A DNA stretch of 61,289 nt from JAUXFS01 sp050329575. Its GTDB lineage: Bacteria; Pseudomonadota; Alphaproteobacteria; Rhodospirillales; Defluviicoccaceae. Location: contig JBHJOP010000066.1 of assembly GCA_050329575.1 (NCBI GenBank), positions 1 through 61,289 on the forward strand. Direction: 5' to 3'. A program made the position numbers and the translations under genes. Below are positions 34,161 through 42,740 of the stretch, in pieces; the first letter of the stretch is position 1; each line of letters starts with the position of its first letter. The notes beneath the pieces were generated by a model. The model was not told the origin of the DNA, did no database searches, and was given only the letters and a program-made list of their open reading frames with translations.

Positions 34161-34865
34161 CTATCGCCTTTCAGCGGCGTGTCCGACGGTGAGGCCGAGC
34201 GGCCGGGTGACGAAGCTTCGCATGTGGAAGCGAGCGTGGCTGCGGTCGTAGCGATAGTCCCGCCCGACCGGGCAGGCGCGCCGGGCCCGGCAGCCGCGGG
34301 TCAGGCATGCGTCTCCCTCGTCGGACCGCAGATGGGTGATGCAGGCCGGCCCGTCGAAGTGACCGTCGCGCGGCGCGTTCACGGGACAGACGGTCAGGCA
34401 CGGCTTGTCGATGCAGGTCGCGCACGGATGGGGGCGCACCGCCGGCGGCGGCAGGGTCAGAACCTCATCGAACAGGAAGGCTCCGCGGTAGGCATGGCAG
34501 AGGCCGTAGTCCGGGTGGATCAGCGGCCCCAACGGGGAGGACTGGATCGCCTCGGCGCGCTTCGCCCACGTCAGGAACGGACGAAAGGGAGGGCCGTCGA
34601 AGGGAAAAACCACCCCCGCGCCGAGTCCTTGAGCCGCATGCGCGAGGGTCCGTCGGGTCCAGGTGTCGAGCGGGTCCCGACCCCGCCTGCGCTCGGAAGG
34701 AGGAACTCGGCGGCAGAACTCATGCCACATCGCCGATCCAGCGTTGCCGATCAGCACGACGGTTGCGGCCGGAACGGCGAGGGGATCGCCGGCGTCGGGG
34801 TGAAATCCACCGCGGCACAGAAAGCCGAATTCCGAAACGGCGTCGTTGACGGTCTCAAGGTCCAC
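34161..34865 (-). CDS. Ferredoxin-like 4Fe-4S protein, QueG-related in its cluster region
   Basis: Function is not recognised. The 234-residue protein has an N-terminal alpha/beta region with VVLIGNAGSAMW. A cysteine-rich C-terminal half follows, with CATCIDKPCLTVCP and then, about 27 residues on, CLTRGCRARRACP. This spacing suggests two 4Fe-4S clusters, similar to but not the same as epoxyqueuosine reductase. The B12-binding and catalytic parts of QueG are not apparent. Start is GTG 34865. It lies between dapF and a regulator gene on the same strand. Confidence 0.7.
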   Translation of the reverse strand: MDLETVNDAVSEFGFLCRGGFHPDAGDPLAVPAATVVLIGNAGSAMWHEFCRRVPPSERRRGRDPLDTWTRRTLAHAAQGLGAGVVFPFDGPPFRPFLTWAKRAEAIQSSPLGPLIHPDYGLCHAYRGAFLFDEVLTLPPPAVRPHPCATCIDKPCLTVCPVNAPRDGHFDGPACITHLRSDEGDACLTRGCRARRACPVGRDYRYDRSHARFHMRSFVTRPLGLTVGHAAERR

Positions 34866-34897
34866 CCGGAGTTTCTAGGCCGATCCGTGATCGCGGG

Positions 34898-35368
34898 TCA
34901 AGGCAGGCGCCTGTACCTGACGACCGGGACGTCCTCCGGTTCCTCGGCCGGGCTCGGGTGTTGATCCGCCACCGATCTGACGAGATCGCGGATCATCCTC
35001 CGGACGCGACTGTCGGCGACGCGGAAATAGGCGCGGGCGAACCGCTTGGCCTCGGCGACGGCCTTCGCGTCCGGTTCGGGGCCGTCGAGCGGCTCGAAAG
35101 TCGACCGTTCGGTCGGTCCGTCGAAGAAGTAGGGCACGTCGACGCCCAGAACCTCACCGACCCGAAACAACTGCGCGGCACCGATCCGCCGGTCCCCGCA
35201 TTCGATCCTTTCGATGGTGCCCGGCGCCGCGCCGATGACCAGGTCGAGGAGCTGCGGGTCCAGACCGAGTTCCAGCCGTCGCCGGCGCAGTCGCGCGGCG
35301 ACATGCAGATCTATCGGGTCGGGGCGACGGGACTGCGGGAGATCCCGTATCGTGGGGGCGTCGGCCAT
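34898..35368 (-). CDS. XRE-family transcriptional regulator
   Basis: This is a 156-residue protein with an N-terminal helix-turn-helix (HTH_3) at about residues 20-75: ARLRRRRLELGL, LLDLVIGAAPGTIERIECGDRRI and the GEVLGVDVPYFFD ending. The C-terminal part is helical, with alternating Arg/Glu, and likely mediates dimerisation. ATG 35368 has GGGGAGAG upstream; GTG 35401 is an alternative. A clear promoter lies at 35414-35442. It is divergent from ffh and may bind the inverted repeat in the shared gap. Confidence 0.85.
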   Translation of the reverse strand: MADAPTIRDLPQSRRPDPIDLHVAARLRRRRLELGLDPQLLDLVIGAAPGTIERIECGDRRIGAAQLFRVGEVLGVDVPYFFDGPTERSTFEPLDGPEPDAKAVAEAKRFARAYFRVADSRVRRMIRDLVRSVADQHPSPAEEPEDVPVVRYRRLP

Positions 35369-35413
35369 CGGGAAAATTCTCTCCCCAGTCGTAGTGCTCA
35401 CGTAATGCTACCT

Positions 35414-35442
35414 ATGGTATAACGCATTCGTTCCGATTGCAA
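35414..35442 (-). promoter_or_regulatory. Promoter of the XRE regulator gene
   Basis: On the minus strand, TTGCAA (35442-35437), a 17-base spacer and TACCAT (35419-35414) form a good housekeeping promoter. The predicted start near 35407 leaves a leader of about 39 bases before ATG 35368. Confidence 0.6.
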
Positions 35443-35473
35443 ATCGTAAAGCCTTGAAACGCTTCTGCGCCGG

Positions 35474-35502
35474 TTGACTCTGGTGGCGAGCCTGCATACA
35501 TT
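35474..35502 (+). promoter_or_regulatory. Promoter of the ffh-rpsP-rimM-trmD-rplS operon
   Basis: TTGACT (35474-35479), a 17-base spacer and TACATT (35497-35502) give a strong sigma-70-type promoter; transcription should start near 35509, about 90 bases before ffh. Confidence 0.7.
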
Positions 35503-35512
35503 GCGGGCTCGC
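35486..35512. promoter_or_regulatory. Inverted repeat over the ffh promoter -10 element
   Basis: Arms GCGAGCC (35486-35492) and GGCTCGC (35506-35512) are perfectly complementary, with GCA/TGC continuing inside. The centre, 35499, falls in the -10 hexamer TACATT. The position is ideal for a repressor, the divergent XRE regulator being one candidate. Confidence 0.5.
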
Positions 35513-35597
35513 AATCAATGGCGGCAGGGCCAGTCCGCGGCGTTCGCGTTCTGGCTCTTTTTCGTTGACCGGACTCGACGGAAGGGAGTGACGGCGG

Positions 35598-36995
35598 GTG
35601 TTCGACAGCCTGGCCGGACGACTGGGGGAGATCTTCGACCGCCTGCGCAAACGTGGCGCGCTGTCGGAGTCCGATGTCGGCGAGGCGCTGCGCGAAGTGC
35701 GGATCGCGCTGCTCGAGGCCGACGTCGCGTTGCCGGTCGTCAAGGAGTTCGTCGCCGGCGTTCGCGCCCGGGCGGTCGGCCAGGAAGTGCTGCGCAGCGT
35801 CACTCCCGGCCAGATGGTGATCAAGATCGTCCACGACCACCTCGTGAACATGCTGTCCGGGGGCATCCCCGAGTCGGCGGGACTGCCGGAGGGCGCCGGC
35901 ATCGACGTCGCGGGCAATCCGCCGGTCGCCGTTCTCGTCGTCGGATTGCAGGGGTCGGGAAAGACCACGACCTGCGCCAAACTGGCACTCAGGCTCAAGA
36001 AGCGCGAACGCAAGAAGGTGCTGATGGCGTCCGCGGACATCTACCGTCCCGCGGCGCAGCACCAGTTGGCGGTCCTGGGCGAACAGACCGAGACGTCGGT
36101 GCTGCCGGTGATCCTGGGCGAGCAACCGCTGGCGATCGCATCGCGGGCGATGCAGACCGGACGTCGGGAAGGGTACGACGTCGTCATCGTCGATACCGCC
36201 GGTCGTCTTCATGTCGACGATGCGATGATGGCCGAGGCGGCGGCAATCAAGCAGACGATCAACCCGGTCGAGACACTGCTGGTTGCCGACGCGATGACCG
36301 GTCAGGATGCCGTCGCGCTGGCTTCGGCCTTCCGGGATCGGTTGGACATCACCGGGATCGTGCTGACCCGGGTCGACGGTGATGCGCGCGGGGGGGCAGC
36401 GCTGTCCATGCGTGCGGTCACCGGGCGACCGATCAAGCTGATGGGCGTCGGCGAGAAGCTCGATGCGCTGGAGGCGTTCCAGCCGTCGCGCGTCGCCGGT
36501 CGCATTCTCGGAATGGGGGACGTCGTCGGCTTGGTGGAGCGCGCGGCCGAGGCGATCGAACACGAAGATGCCGAGAAACTGGCGAGAAAGATGGTCAAGG
36601 GCGAGTTGACCCTCGAGGACCTGGCCGCGCAGTACAAACAGCTGAGGAAGATCGGTGACATCAAGGGCCTGCTCGGGATGGTGCCCGGCATCGCCAAGGT
36701 CAAGCGACAGCTCGAAGAGGCCCGCATCGATGACAGGGCGATCGCCCGGCAGGAAGCGATCATCCTGTCGATGACACCCTCGGAGCGACGCAATCCGAAG
36801 ATCCTCAACGCCTCGCGCCGGCGGCGGATCGCCGCCGGGGCCGGCGCGTCCGTCCAGGACGTCAACCGTCTGTTGAAGCAGTACCAGCAGATGAGCAAGA
36901 TGATGAAGCAGATGGGGAAACTCGGCAAGAAGGGGCTCTTCGGCGGGGGCTTCGCCCCCGGAGTGATGCCACCCTTGCCACCGACGCGGTTCTAA
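35598..36995 (+). CDS. ffh: Signal recognition particle protein Ffh
   Basis: Ffh is the SRP54 GTPase that binds 4.5S RNA and signal sequences. The N domain is followed by G1 GLQGSGKTTT (around residue 116), DTAGRLHVDD and TRVDGDARGGAAL. The methionine-rich M domain carries MTPSERRNPKIL and ends with MSKMMKQMGKLGKKG. The 465-residue length is normal. Start is GTG 35598 with GGGAG upstream. First gene of the operon with rpsP, rimM, trmD and rplS. Confidence 0.96.
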   Translation: MFDSLAGRLGEIFDRLRKRGALSESDVGEALREVRIALLEADVALPVVKEFVAGVRARAVGQEVLRSVTPGQMVIKIVHDHLVNMLSGGIPESAGLPEGAGIDVAGNPPVAVLVVGLQGSGKTTTCAKLALRLKKRERKKVLMASADIYRPAAQHQLAVLGEQTETSVLPVILGEQPLAIASRAMQTGRREGYDVVIVDTAGRLHVDDAMMAEAAAIKQTINPVETLLVADAMTGQDAVALASAFRDRLDITGIVLTRVDGDARGGAALSMRAVTGRPIKLMGVGEKLDALEAFQPSRVAGRILGMGDVVGLVERAAEAIEHEDAEKLARKMVKGELTLEDLAAQYKQLRKIGDIKGLLGMVPGIAKVKRQLEEARIDDRAIARQEAIILSMTPSERRNPKILNASRRRRIAAGAGASVQDVNRLLKQYQQMSKMMKQMGKLGKKGLFGGGFAPGVMPPLPPTRF

Positions 36996-37033
36996 TCATG
37001 GTCTCGGATCGATAGCGAAGGACAGGAGAACAG

Positions 37034-37402
37034 ATGGCACTCAGAATCCGATTGGCACGGGGAGGCGCGAAGAAGCGCCCCTACTACCACATCGTGGTCG
37101 CCGACTCCCGCAGCCCCCGTGACGGTCGTTTCGTCGAAGTGGTCGGAACCTATGACCCGATGCTCGCCGACGATCGATCCGATCGCGTGGTGTTGAAGCA
37201 TGAGCGGGTCAAACACTGGCTGGGCGTCGGGGCGACGCCGAGCGATCGGGTGGCCCGCTTTTGCGCCCGGGAAGGATTGATGGAGCTCCAGCCGCGGCCC
37301 GACCAGACGAAGAAGACGCTGCCGAAGGCCAAGGCCCAGGAGCGGATGAAGGTCGCCAGCGCGGCCGCGGCCGGTTCGGAAGCGGCCGGCGAGCAGGCTT
37401 GA
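37034..37402 (+). CDS. rpsP: 30S ribosomal protein S16
   Basis: Begins MALRIRLARGGAKKRPYYHI and continues with the conserved VVADSRSPRDGRFVE.VGTYDP region. The 122 residues include a C-terminal extension of about 40, Lys/Ala-rich, beyond the roughly 80-residue core; such tails are common in alphaproteobacteria. AGGAGA precedes ATG 37034. Lies 38 bases after ffh. Confidence 0.97.
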   Translation: MALRIRLARGGAKKRPYYHIVVADSRSPRDGRFVEVVGTYDPMLADDRSDRVVLKHERVKHWLGVGATPSDRVARFCAREGLMELQPRPDQTKKTLPKAKAQERMKVASAAAAGSEAAGEQA

Positions 37403-37442
37403 CGCGACGGCGGGCCTGCGGACTGGCAACGCGGCGGCGGTG

Positions 37443-38027
37443 ATGCCGGCCGAGCGCCGCGAGGGAAGGGGTGCAAGGGTGTGCGTGGGCATCGTCACCG
37501 GCGCGCGCGGCATCAGCGGCGAGATCCGCATCCGCAGCTTCACCTCCGACCCGACGGCCGTCGCGGCCTATGGTCCGGTTTCCGACGAACGCGGCGCAAG
37601 ATCGTTCCGATTGCGCGTCAAGGGGCTGGTCAAGGGGCAGGTGGTGGCCGTGGTCGAGGGGATCGATGACCGCAATGCCGCCGAGACGTTGAAGGGCGAG
37701 GCGCTCTATGTGCCGCGCGGGGCGCTGCCCGAAGCGGAGGAAAACGAGTTCTACCATGCCGATCTGATCGGACTACGGGCGGAACGGGGCGACGCCGCGA
37801 CGAGAACCGAGGCGCATCTCGGGACGGTCTGCGCGGTTCACGATTTCGGCGCCGGGAGTGTGATCGAGATCGCCGGAGGACCGGCCGGGGTGGTGATGGT
37901 CCCGTTCACGACGGCGGCCGTTCCGCTGGTCGATGTCGCCGGTGGCCGGATCGTGGTGGCGGCCCTGGACGGCTTGCTCGAGGAGAAGCCCGGGGAGCGG
38001 GCGGGTCGCAGTGAAGACGGGGAATGA
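37443..38027 (+). CDS. rimM: Ribosome maturation factor RimM
   Basis: RimM binds S19 and helps 30S head assembly. The 194-residue protein has the N-terminal VCVGIVTGARGISGEIRIRSF motif and the PRC-barrel region EENEFYHADLIGLRAE. ATG 37443 gives a short 13-residue lead; GTG at 37480 (VCVGIV) is a possible alternative. The stop overlaps the trmD start in ATGA. Confidence 0.95.
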   Translation: MPAERREGRGARVCVGIVTGARGISGEIRIRSFTSDPTAVAAYGPVSDERGARSFRLRVKGLVKGQVVAVVEGIDDRNAAETLKGEALYVPRGALPEAEENEFYHADLIGLRAERGDAATRTEAHLGTVCAVHDFGAGSVIEIAGGPAGVVMVPFTTAAVPLVDVAGGRIVVAALDGLLEEKPGERAGRSEDGE

Positions 38028-38809
38028 CCGCGGTGGAGCCCTGGCGGGCGTGTGTTCTCACCATCTTTCCGGAGATGTTCCCCGGCCCGCTGGCGGTGTC
38101 GCTGGCGGGTCAGGCCCTCGGCCGTGGGCTCTGGATGCTGGAAACGGTGGACATCCGTGCGTTTGCGCGCGATAAACACCGCAGCGTCGACGACACGCCG
38201 TTCGGCGGTGGCCCCGGAATGGTCATGCGTGCGGACGTTGTCGATGCTGCAATCCTCGCAGTGAGGGAACGGCGGCCGGAGGTGCGGCTCGTATACCTGA
38301 CCCCGCGTGGCCAGCCGCTGGACCAGGCGAGGGTTCGCGATTGGGCGACGGGTCCGGGTGTGGCGTTGCTCTGCGGTCGCTACGAAGGAGTGGACGAGCG
38401 CGTTTTGGAGCTTTGGCGACCGGAGGAGATCAGCATCGGCGACTTCGTGTTGTCGGGTGGCGAGCCGGCCGCAATGGTAGTGATCGACGCCTGTGTGCGC
38501 CTGCTGCCCGGAGTGGTCGGCCGGTCGCGCTCGGTGGTCGAGGAGAGTTTCGAAGGGGGGCTGTTGGAGTATCCCCACTATACGCGACCGCGAAGCTGGC
38601 GAGGACTCGACGTGCCTGAGGTGTTGCTGTCCGGCGACCATGCCAGGATCGGACGCTGGCGGCTCGGTCAGGCCCGGCGGGTCACCAAGGACCGTCGGCC
38701 GGATCTCTGGCGAGGCCACGCGGGTGCAGCGCGGGAAGACGAGGACGCGTCGGTGGAACCGCAGCGCCCGGGCACGGGGTTGGACGAGAGCAAGGACTGT
38801 GAACGATGA
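38024..38809 (+). CDS. trmD: tRNA (guanine37-N1)-methyltransferase TrmD
   Basis: TrmD makes m1G37 with SAM and prevents frameshifting. The SPOUT knot motifs LLCGRYEGVDERVL and IGDFVLSGGEPAAM are present, as is the substrate region FGGGPGMVMR. The 261-residue length is slightly long because of an Arg/Asp-rich tail. Coupled to rimM and rplS by 4-base overlaps. Confidence 0.96.
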   Translation: MTAVEPWRACVLTIFPEMFPGPLAVSLAGQALGRGLWMLETVDIRAFARDKHRSVDDTPFGGGPGMVMRADVVDAAILAVRERRPEVRLVYLTPRGQPLDQARVRDWATGPGVALLCGRYEGVDERVLELWRPEEISIGDFVLSGGEPAAMVVIDACVRLLPGVVGRSRSVVEESFEGGLLEYPHYTRPRSWRGLDVPEVLLSGDHARIGRWRLGQARRVTKDRRPDLWRGHAGAAREDEDASVEPQRPGTGLDESKDCER

Positions 38810-39306
38810 ATGTCATCCAGCAACTCGAACAAGAGCAGATCCAGAAGCTGAGCGCCGAGCGCCCGGTGCCGGTGTTCGCGCCGGGTGACACGCTGCGGGT
38901 CAAGGTCAAGGTGGTGGAGGGCTCGCGCGAACGTCTTCAGGCGTTCGAAGGCGTCTGCATCGCGCGGCGAAACAACGGCCTCGGCTCGTCGTTCACCGTT
39001 CGCAAGATCTCCTACGGCGAGGGCGTCGAACGCGTGTTTCCGCTCTACTCGCCGGTGATCGCGGATATCGAAGTGGTCCGCCGCGGTGACGTCCGCCGTG
39101 CCAAGCTCTACTACCTGAGGGCGCTCCGCGGAAAGCGCGCCCGAATCTCCGAAAAGACCGACGGCTTCTCGGCGAAGTTGGCGGCGGAGGAGAGGCAGGC
39201 CGCTCTCGCCGCCAAGCAGTCCGAGGGCGACAAGCAAAAGAAGAAGAAAAGGGCCAAGGCTTCCGCGACCAACGATGGGAGCGGCGCGTCCGAGGGTGGG
39301 AATTAG
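38806..39306 (+). CDS. rplS: 50S ribosomal protein L19
   Basis: The core FAPGDTLRVKVKVVEGSRERLQAFEG, then VERVFPLYSPVI and AKLYYLRALRGKRARI, is a full L19. The protein is 166 residues, about 50 longer than the usual 115, because of a Lys/Ala/Ser-rich C-terminal extension. The start ATG 38806 overlaps the trmD stop. Last gene of the operon; 60 bases separate it from leuC. Confidence 0.97.
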   Translation: MNVIQQLEQEQIQKLSAERPVPVFAPGDTLRVKVKVVEGSRERLQAFEGVCIARRNNGLGSSFTVRKISYGEGVERVFPLYSPVIADIEVVRRGDVRRAKLYYLRALRGKRARISEKTDGFSAKLAAEERQAALAAKQSEGDKQKKKKRAKASATNDGSGASEGGN

Positions 39307-39366
39307 GGCGAGCGCCGGCACCGACTCCCGCCGGGTGCCGACTGCGCCGCGCGAGCGAGCGAACCG

Positions 39367-40773
39367 ATGACCGAACCACGGACCCTCTTCGACAAGATCT
39401 GGCAGCGGCACGTGGTGAACGTCCAAGAGGACGGCACCTGCCTGATCTACGTCGATCGGCATCTGGTTCACGAGGTGACCAGCCCGCAGGCGTTCGAGGG
39501 GTTGCGCGTCGCCGGGCGATCGGTGCGTCGCCCGGATGCCACCCTGGCCGTGGCCGACCACAACGTCCCCACCACCGACCGGTCGAAGGGAATCGAGGAC
39601 GAAGAGTCCCGCATCCAGGTCGAAACGCTGGCGGACAACTGTGCGGCGTTCGGCATTCAGTATCTCTCGATGTCCGACGTCCGCCAGGGCATCGTTCACA
39701 TCATCGGTCCCGAGCAGGGGTTCACCCAGCCGGGGATGACCATCGTCTGCGGAGACTCCCACACCTCGACTCATGGCGCCTTCGGGGCGCTGGCGTTCGG
39801 GATCGGGACCTCGGAGGTGGAGCACGTCCTCGCCACCCAGACCCTGTTGCAGAAACCGGCCCGCAACATGCGGGTGACGGTGTCCGGAAGCCTGCCGCTG
39901 GGGGTGACCGCCAAGGACGTGACCCTCGCGATCGTCGGTGCGATCGGAACGGCGGGCGGCACCGGCCACGTGATCGAATACGCCGGCGATGCGATCCGGT
40001 CGCTGACGATGGAAGGCCGGATGACGGTGTGCAACATGTCGATCGAGGCCGGCGCCCGTGCGGGTCTGATCGCACCGGACGAGACGACCTTCCGCTACCT
40101 GCGGGGCAGGCCGATGGCGCCCTGCGGCGAGTTGTGGGACCAGGCGGTCGCGTACTGGCGGACGCTGCCGTCGGACGAGGGGGCCCGGTACGATCGGGAG
40201 GTCGCCATCGAAGCGGCAGCCATCGCGCCGCAGGTGACCTGGGGCACCAGCCCCGAGCACGTCGTTGCGATCACCGGTGCCGTCCCCGACCCGGCCGCTG
40301 CCGCGGACGACAGCAAGCGCCGCGCCATGGAGCGGGCCCTCGCCTACATGGGACTCCGCGCCGGGACGCCGATGCGCGACATCGCAATCGACCGGGTGTT
40401 CATCGGCTCGTGCACCAATGGCCGCATCGAGGATCTGCGCGAGGCGGCGGCGATCGCCCGAGGCCGGCGGGTGGCGGAAGGCGTCGGCGCCATGGTCGTT
40501 CCCGGGTCGGGACTGGTCAAGAGGATCGCCGAGCAGGAGGGGCTCCACCGGATCTTTCTGGAAGCCGGCTTCGAATGGCGCGAGCCCGGCTGCTCGATGT
40601 GCCTGGCGATGAACGCCGACAAACTCCGTCCCGGCGAGCGCTGCGCCTCGACGTCGAACCGCAACTTCGAGGGCCGTCAGGGATCCGGAGGCCGCACCCA
40701 TCTGATGAGCCCGGCCATGGCCGCCGCCGCCGCCGTCACCGGCCGGCTCACCGACGTCCGCGAGCTGTCGTAA
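39367..40773 (+). CDS. leuC: 3-isopropylmalate dehydratase large subunit
   Basis: LeuC, with LeuD, isomerises 2- to 3-isopropylmalate in leucine synthesis. The 468-residue protein has the aconitase-family Fe-S cysteines in IGSCTNGRIEDLREA and GCSMCLAMN and the substrate motif CGDSHTSTHGAFGALAFGIGTSE. ATG 39367 follows the rplS operon directly; co-transcription is possible. leuD follows after 65 bases. Confidence 0.97.
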   Translation: MTEPRTLFDKIWQRHVVNVQEDGTCLIYVDRHLVHEVTSPQAFEGLRVAGRSVRRPDATLAVADHNVPTTDRSKGIEDEESRIQVETLADNCAAFGIQYLSMSDVRQGIVHIIGPEQGFTQPGMTIVCGDSHTSTHGAFGALAFGIGTSEVEHVLATQTLLQKPARNMRVTVSGSLPLGVTAKDVTLAIVGAIGTAGGTGHVIEYAGDAIRSLTMEGRMTVCNMSIEAGARAGLIAPDETTFRYLRGRPMAPCGELWDQAVAYWRTLPSDEGARYDREVAIEAAAIAPQVTWGTSPEHVVAITGAVPDPAAAADDSKRRAMERALAYMGLRAGTPMRDIAIDRVFIGSCTNGRIEDLREAAAIARGRRVAEGVGAMVVPGSGLVKRIAEQEGLHRIFLEAGFEWREPGCSMCLAMNADKLRPGERCASTSNRNFEGRQGSGGRTHLMSPAMAAAAAVTGRLTDVRELS

Positions 40774-40838
40774 CCCACCGCCGCGACGGGCCGCGGGACG
40801 CGAGGGGACGTCGCGGAGAACTGGAAACGGACCGTTCG

Positions 40839-41450
40839 ATGGAAAAGTTCACCAGACTGACCGGCGTCGCCGCGCCGCTCGATATGATCAACGTCGACAC
40901 CGACATGATCATCCCCAAGCAGTTCCTGAAGACGATCAAGCGGACGGGGCTCGGGAAAAGCCTGTTCTTCGAGTTGCGCTACGACGCCGCCGGCGGCGAG
41001 CGCCCGGACTTCGTGCTCAACGAGCCCGCCTACCGCAACGCCACGATCCTGATCGCGGGCGAGAATTTCGGCTGCGGCTCGTCGCGGGAGCACGCCCCAT
41101 GGGCGTTGCTCGATTTCGGCATCCGTTGCGTGGTTGCCCCCAGCTTCGCCGACATCTTCTACAACAACTGCTTCAAGAACGGCATCCTGCCGATCGCGCT
41201 CGCCGCGGAGCAGGCCGCCACCTTGATGACCGAGGCCAAGCGAGGTGCCGGCGTCCCGTTGACGGTCGACCTGGACAGCCAGCGGATCACCACCTCGGAC
41301 GGTCGCGGCATACCGTTCGAAATCGATCCGTTCCGCAAGCACTGCCTGCTGGGCGGACTTGACGAGATCGGCCTGACACTGCACAAAATTGCCGAGATCG
41401 ACGCGTTCGAGGCCCATCAGCGGGCCGAACAGCCTTGGCTCTACCGGTGA
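40839..41450 (+). CDS. leuD: 3-isopropylmalate dehydratase small subunit
   Basis: This is the 203-residue swivel-domain subunit. Family motifs NVDTDMIIPKQFLK and GENFGCGSSREHAPWAL are intact. ATG 40839 gives the standard N-terminus MEKFTRLTGVA. It lies between leuC and leuB, with a 47-base gap to leuB. Confidence 0.97.
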   Translation: MEKFTRLTGVAAPLDMINVDTDMIIPKQFLKTIKRTGLGKSLFFELRYDAAGGERPDFVLNEPAYRNATILIAGENFGCGSSREHAPWALLDFGIRCVVAPSFADIFYNNCFKNGILPIALAAEQAATLMTEAKRGAGVPLTVDLDSQRITTSDGRGIPFEIDPFRKHCLLGGLDEIGLTLHKIAEIDAFEAHQRAEQPWLYR

Positions 41451-41497
41451 TCGCCGCTCCCATCCGGTAGGGTGGGTGCCTGCCACCAGGAGGAACG

Positions 41498-42607
41498 ATG
41501 CGCCCCAAGAGACTGCTGCTTCTGCCGGGCGACGGGATCGGGCCGGAGGTGATGGGCGAAGCGCGGCGGATCATCGACTGGCTCGGTCGCCACCGGAAGG
41601 TCGAGTTCGACCTGGTGGAAGGGCTGGTCGGCGGCGCCGCCATCGACGCCCACGGAACGCCGCTCGCCGACGAGACGATGGCCGACGCGCAGGCCGCCGA
41701 CGCGGTGCTGCTCGGCGCCGTCGGCGGGCCGAAATGGGACGGTCTGCCGTTCGAACGGAAACCGGAACGGGGTCTGCTGCGGCTCCGCAAGGAGATGGGG
41801 CTGTTCGCGAACCTGCGGCCGGCGGTGGTCTTCGACGCCCTCGCCGACGCCTCCAGTCTGAAGCTCGAGGTGGTCAAGGGCCTCGACATCATGATCGTCC
41901 GCGAACTCACCGGCGGCGTCTATTTCGGCGACCCGCGCGGCATCGAAACGTTGCCCGACGGGACCCGCCGGGGGGTCAACACCCAGGTCTACACCAGCGA
42001 GGAGGTGGTTCGCATCGCCCGTGTCGCCTTCGACCTGGCGAGGGGGCGCTCGCGCCGGGTGTGCTCGGTCGACAAGGCCAACGTCATGGAGAGCGGTGTC
42101 CTGTGGCGCGAGGAGGTGCAGCGGGTGCACGACGAGGCCTATCCGGACATCGAACTCGTTCACATGTACGCCGACAATTGTGCGATGCAGTTGGTACGCA
42201 ACCCCAAGCAGTTCGACGTCATCGTCACCGACAACCTGTTCGGCGACATCCTGTCGGACGAGGCGGCGATGCTGACCGGGTCCCTCGGCATGCTGCCCTC
42301 GGCATCCCTCGGAGCGATCGACGGCGACGGCAGGCGGGCCGCCCTGTACGAACCGGTCCACGGGAGCGCCCCGGACATCGCCGGCAAGGACCAGGCCAAT
42401 CCGCTCGCCGCGGTGCTCAGTTTCGCGATGTGCCTGCGCTACTCCCTCGACAGGCCCGAAGACGCCGGCATCGTCGAGACCGCGGTGAAGTCGGTGCTCG
42501 ACGGCGGTCTGCGCACCGCCGACATCATGCAGAAGGGGAAGGCGCGGGTGTCGACGACGGTGATGGGCGAAACCCTCGTCCGCGAACTCGATAAGCTCAC
42601 GGGATAG
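41498..42607 (+). CDS. leuB: 3-isopropylmalate dehydrogenase
   Basis: LeuB oxidises and decarboxylates 3-isopropylmalate with NAD+. The 369-residue protein has LLPGDGIGPEV at the start, the substrate arginine loop ERGLLRLRKEMGLFANLRPA and the signature NLFGDILSDEAAML, with HGSAPDIAGKDQANP near the end. AGGAGG lies 4 bases before ATG 41498. leuA is not in the window. Confidence 0.97.
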   Translation: MRPKRLLLLPGDGIGPEVMGEARRIIDWLGRHRKVEFDLVEGLVGGAAIDAHGTPLADETMADAQAADAVLLGAVGGPKWDGLPFERKPERGLLRLRKEMGLFANLRPAVVFDALADASSLKLEVVKGLDIMIVRELTGGVYFGDPRGIETLPDGTRRGVNTQVYTSEEVVRIARVAFDLARGRSRRVCSVDKANVMESGVLWREEVQRVHDEAYPDIELVHMYADNCAMQLVRNPKQFDVIVTDNLFGDILSDEAAMLTGSLGMLPSASLGAIDGDGRRAALYEPVHGSAPDIAGKDQANPLAAVLSFAMCLRYSLDRPEDAGIVETAVKSVLDGGLRTADIMQKGKARVSTTVMGETLVRELDKLTG

Positions 42608-42740
42608 CGCCGACCGCCTCGGTCGCGCGTCGAGGCACGCGGCAGCGCGCCACCGCCGATCGGCAGGCCTCGGGGGTGTATGGCTCCGGGGCGTATTCGT
42701 TACGACGAAGCGGGTTGCAGCCGGGGAGAGGAGAAACACG

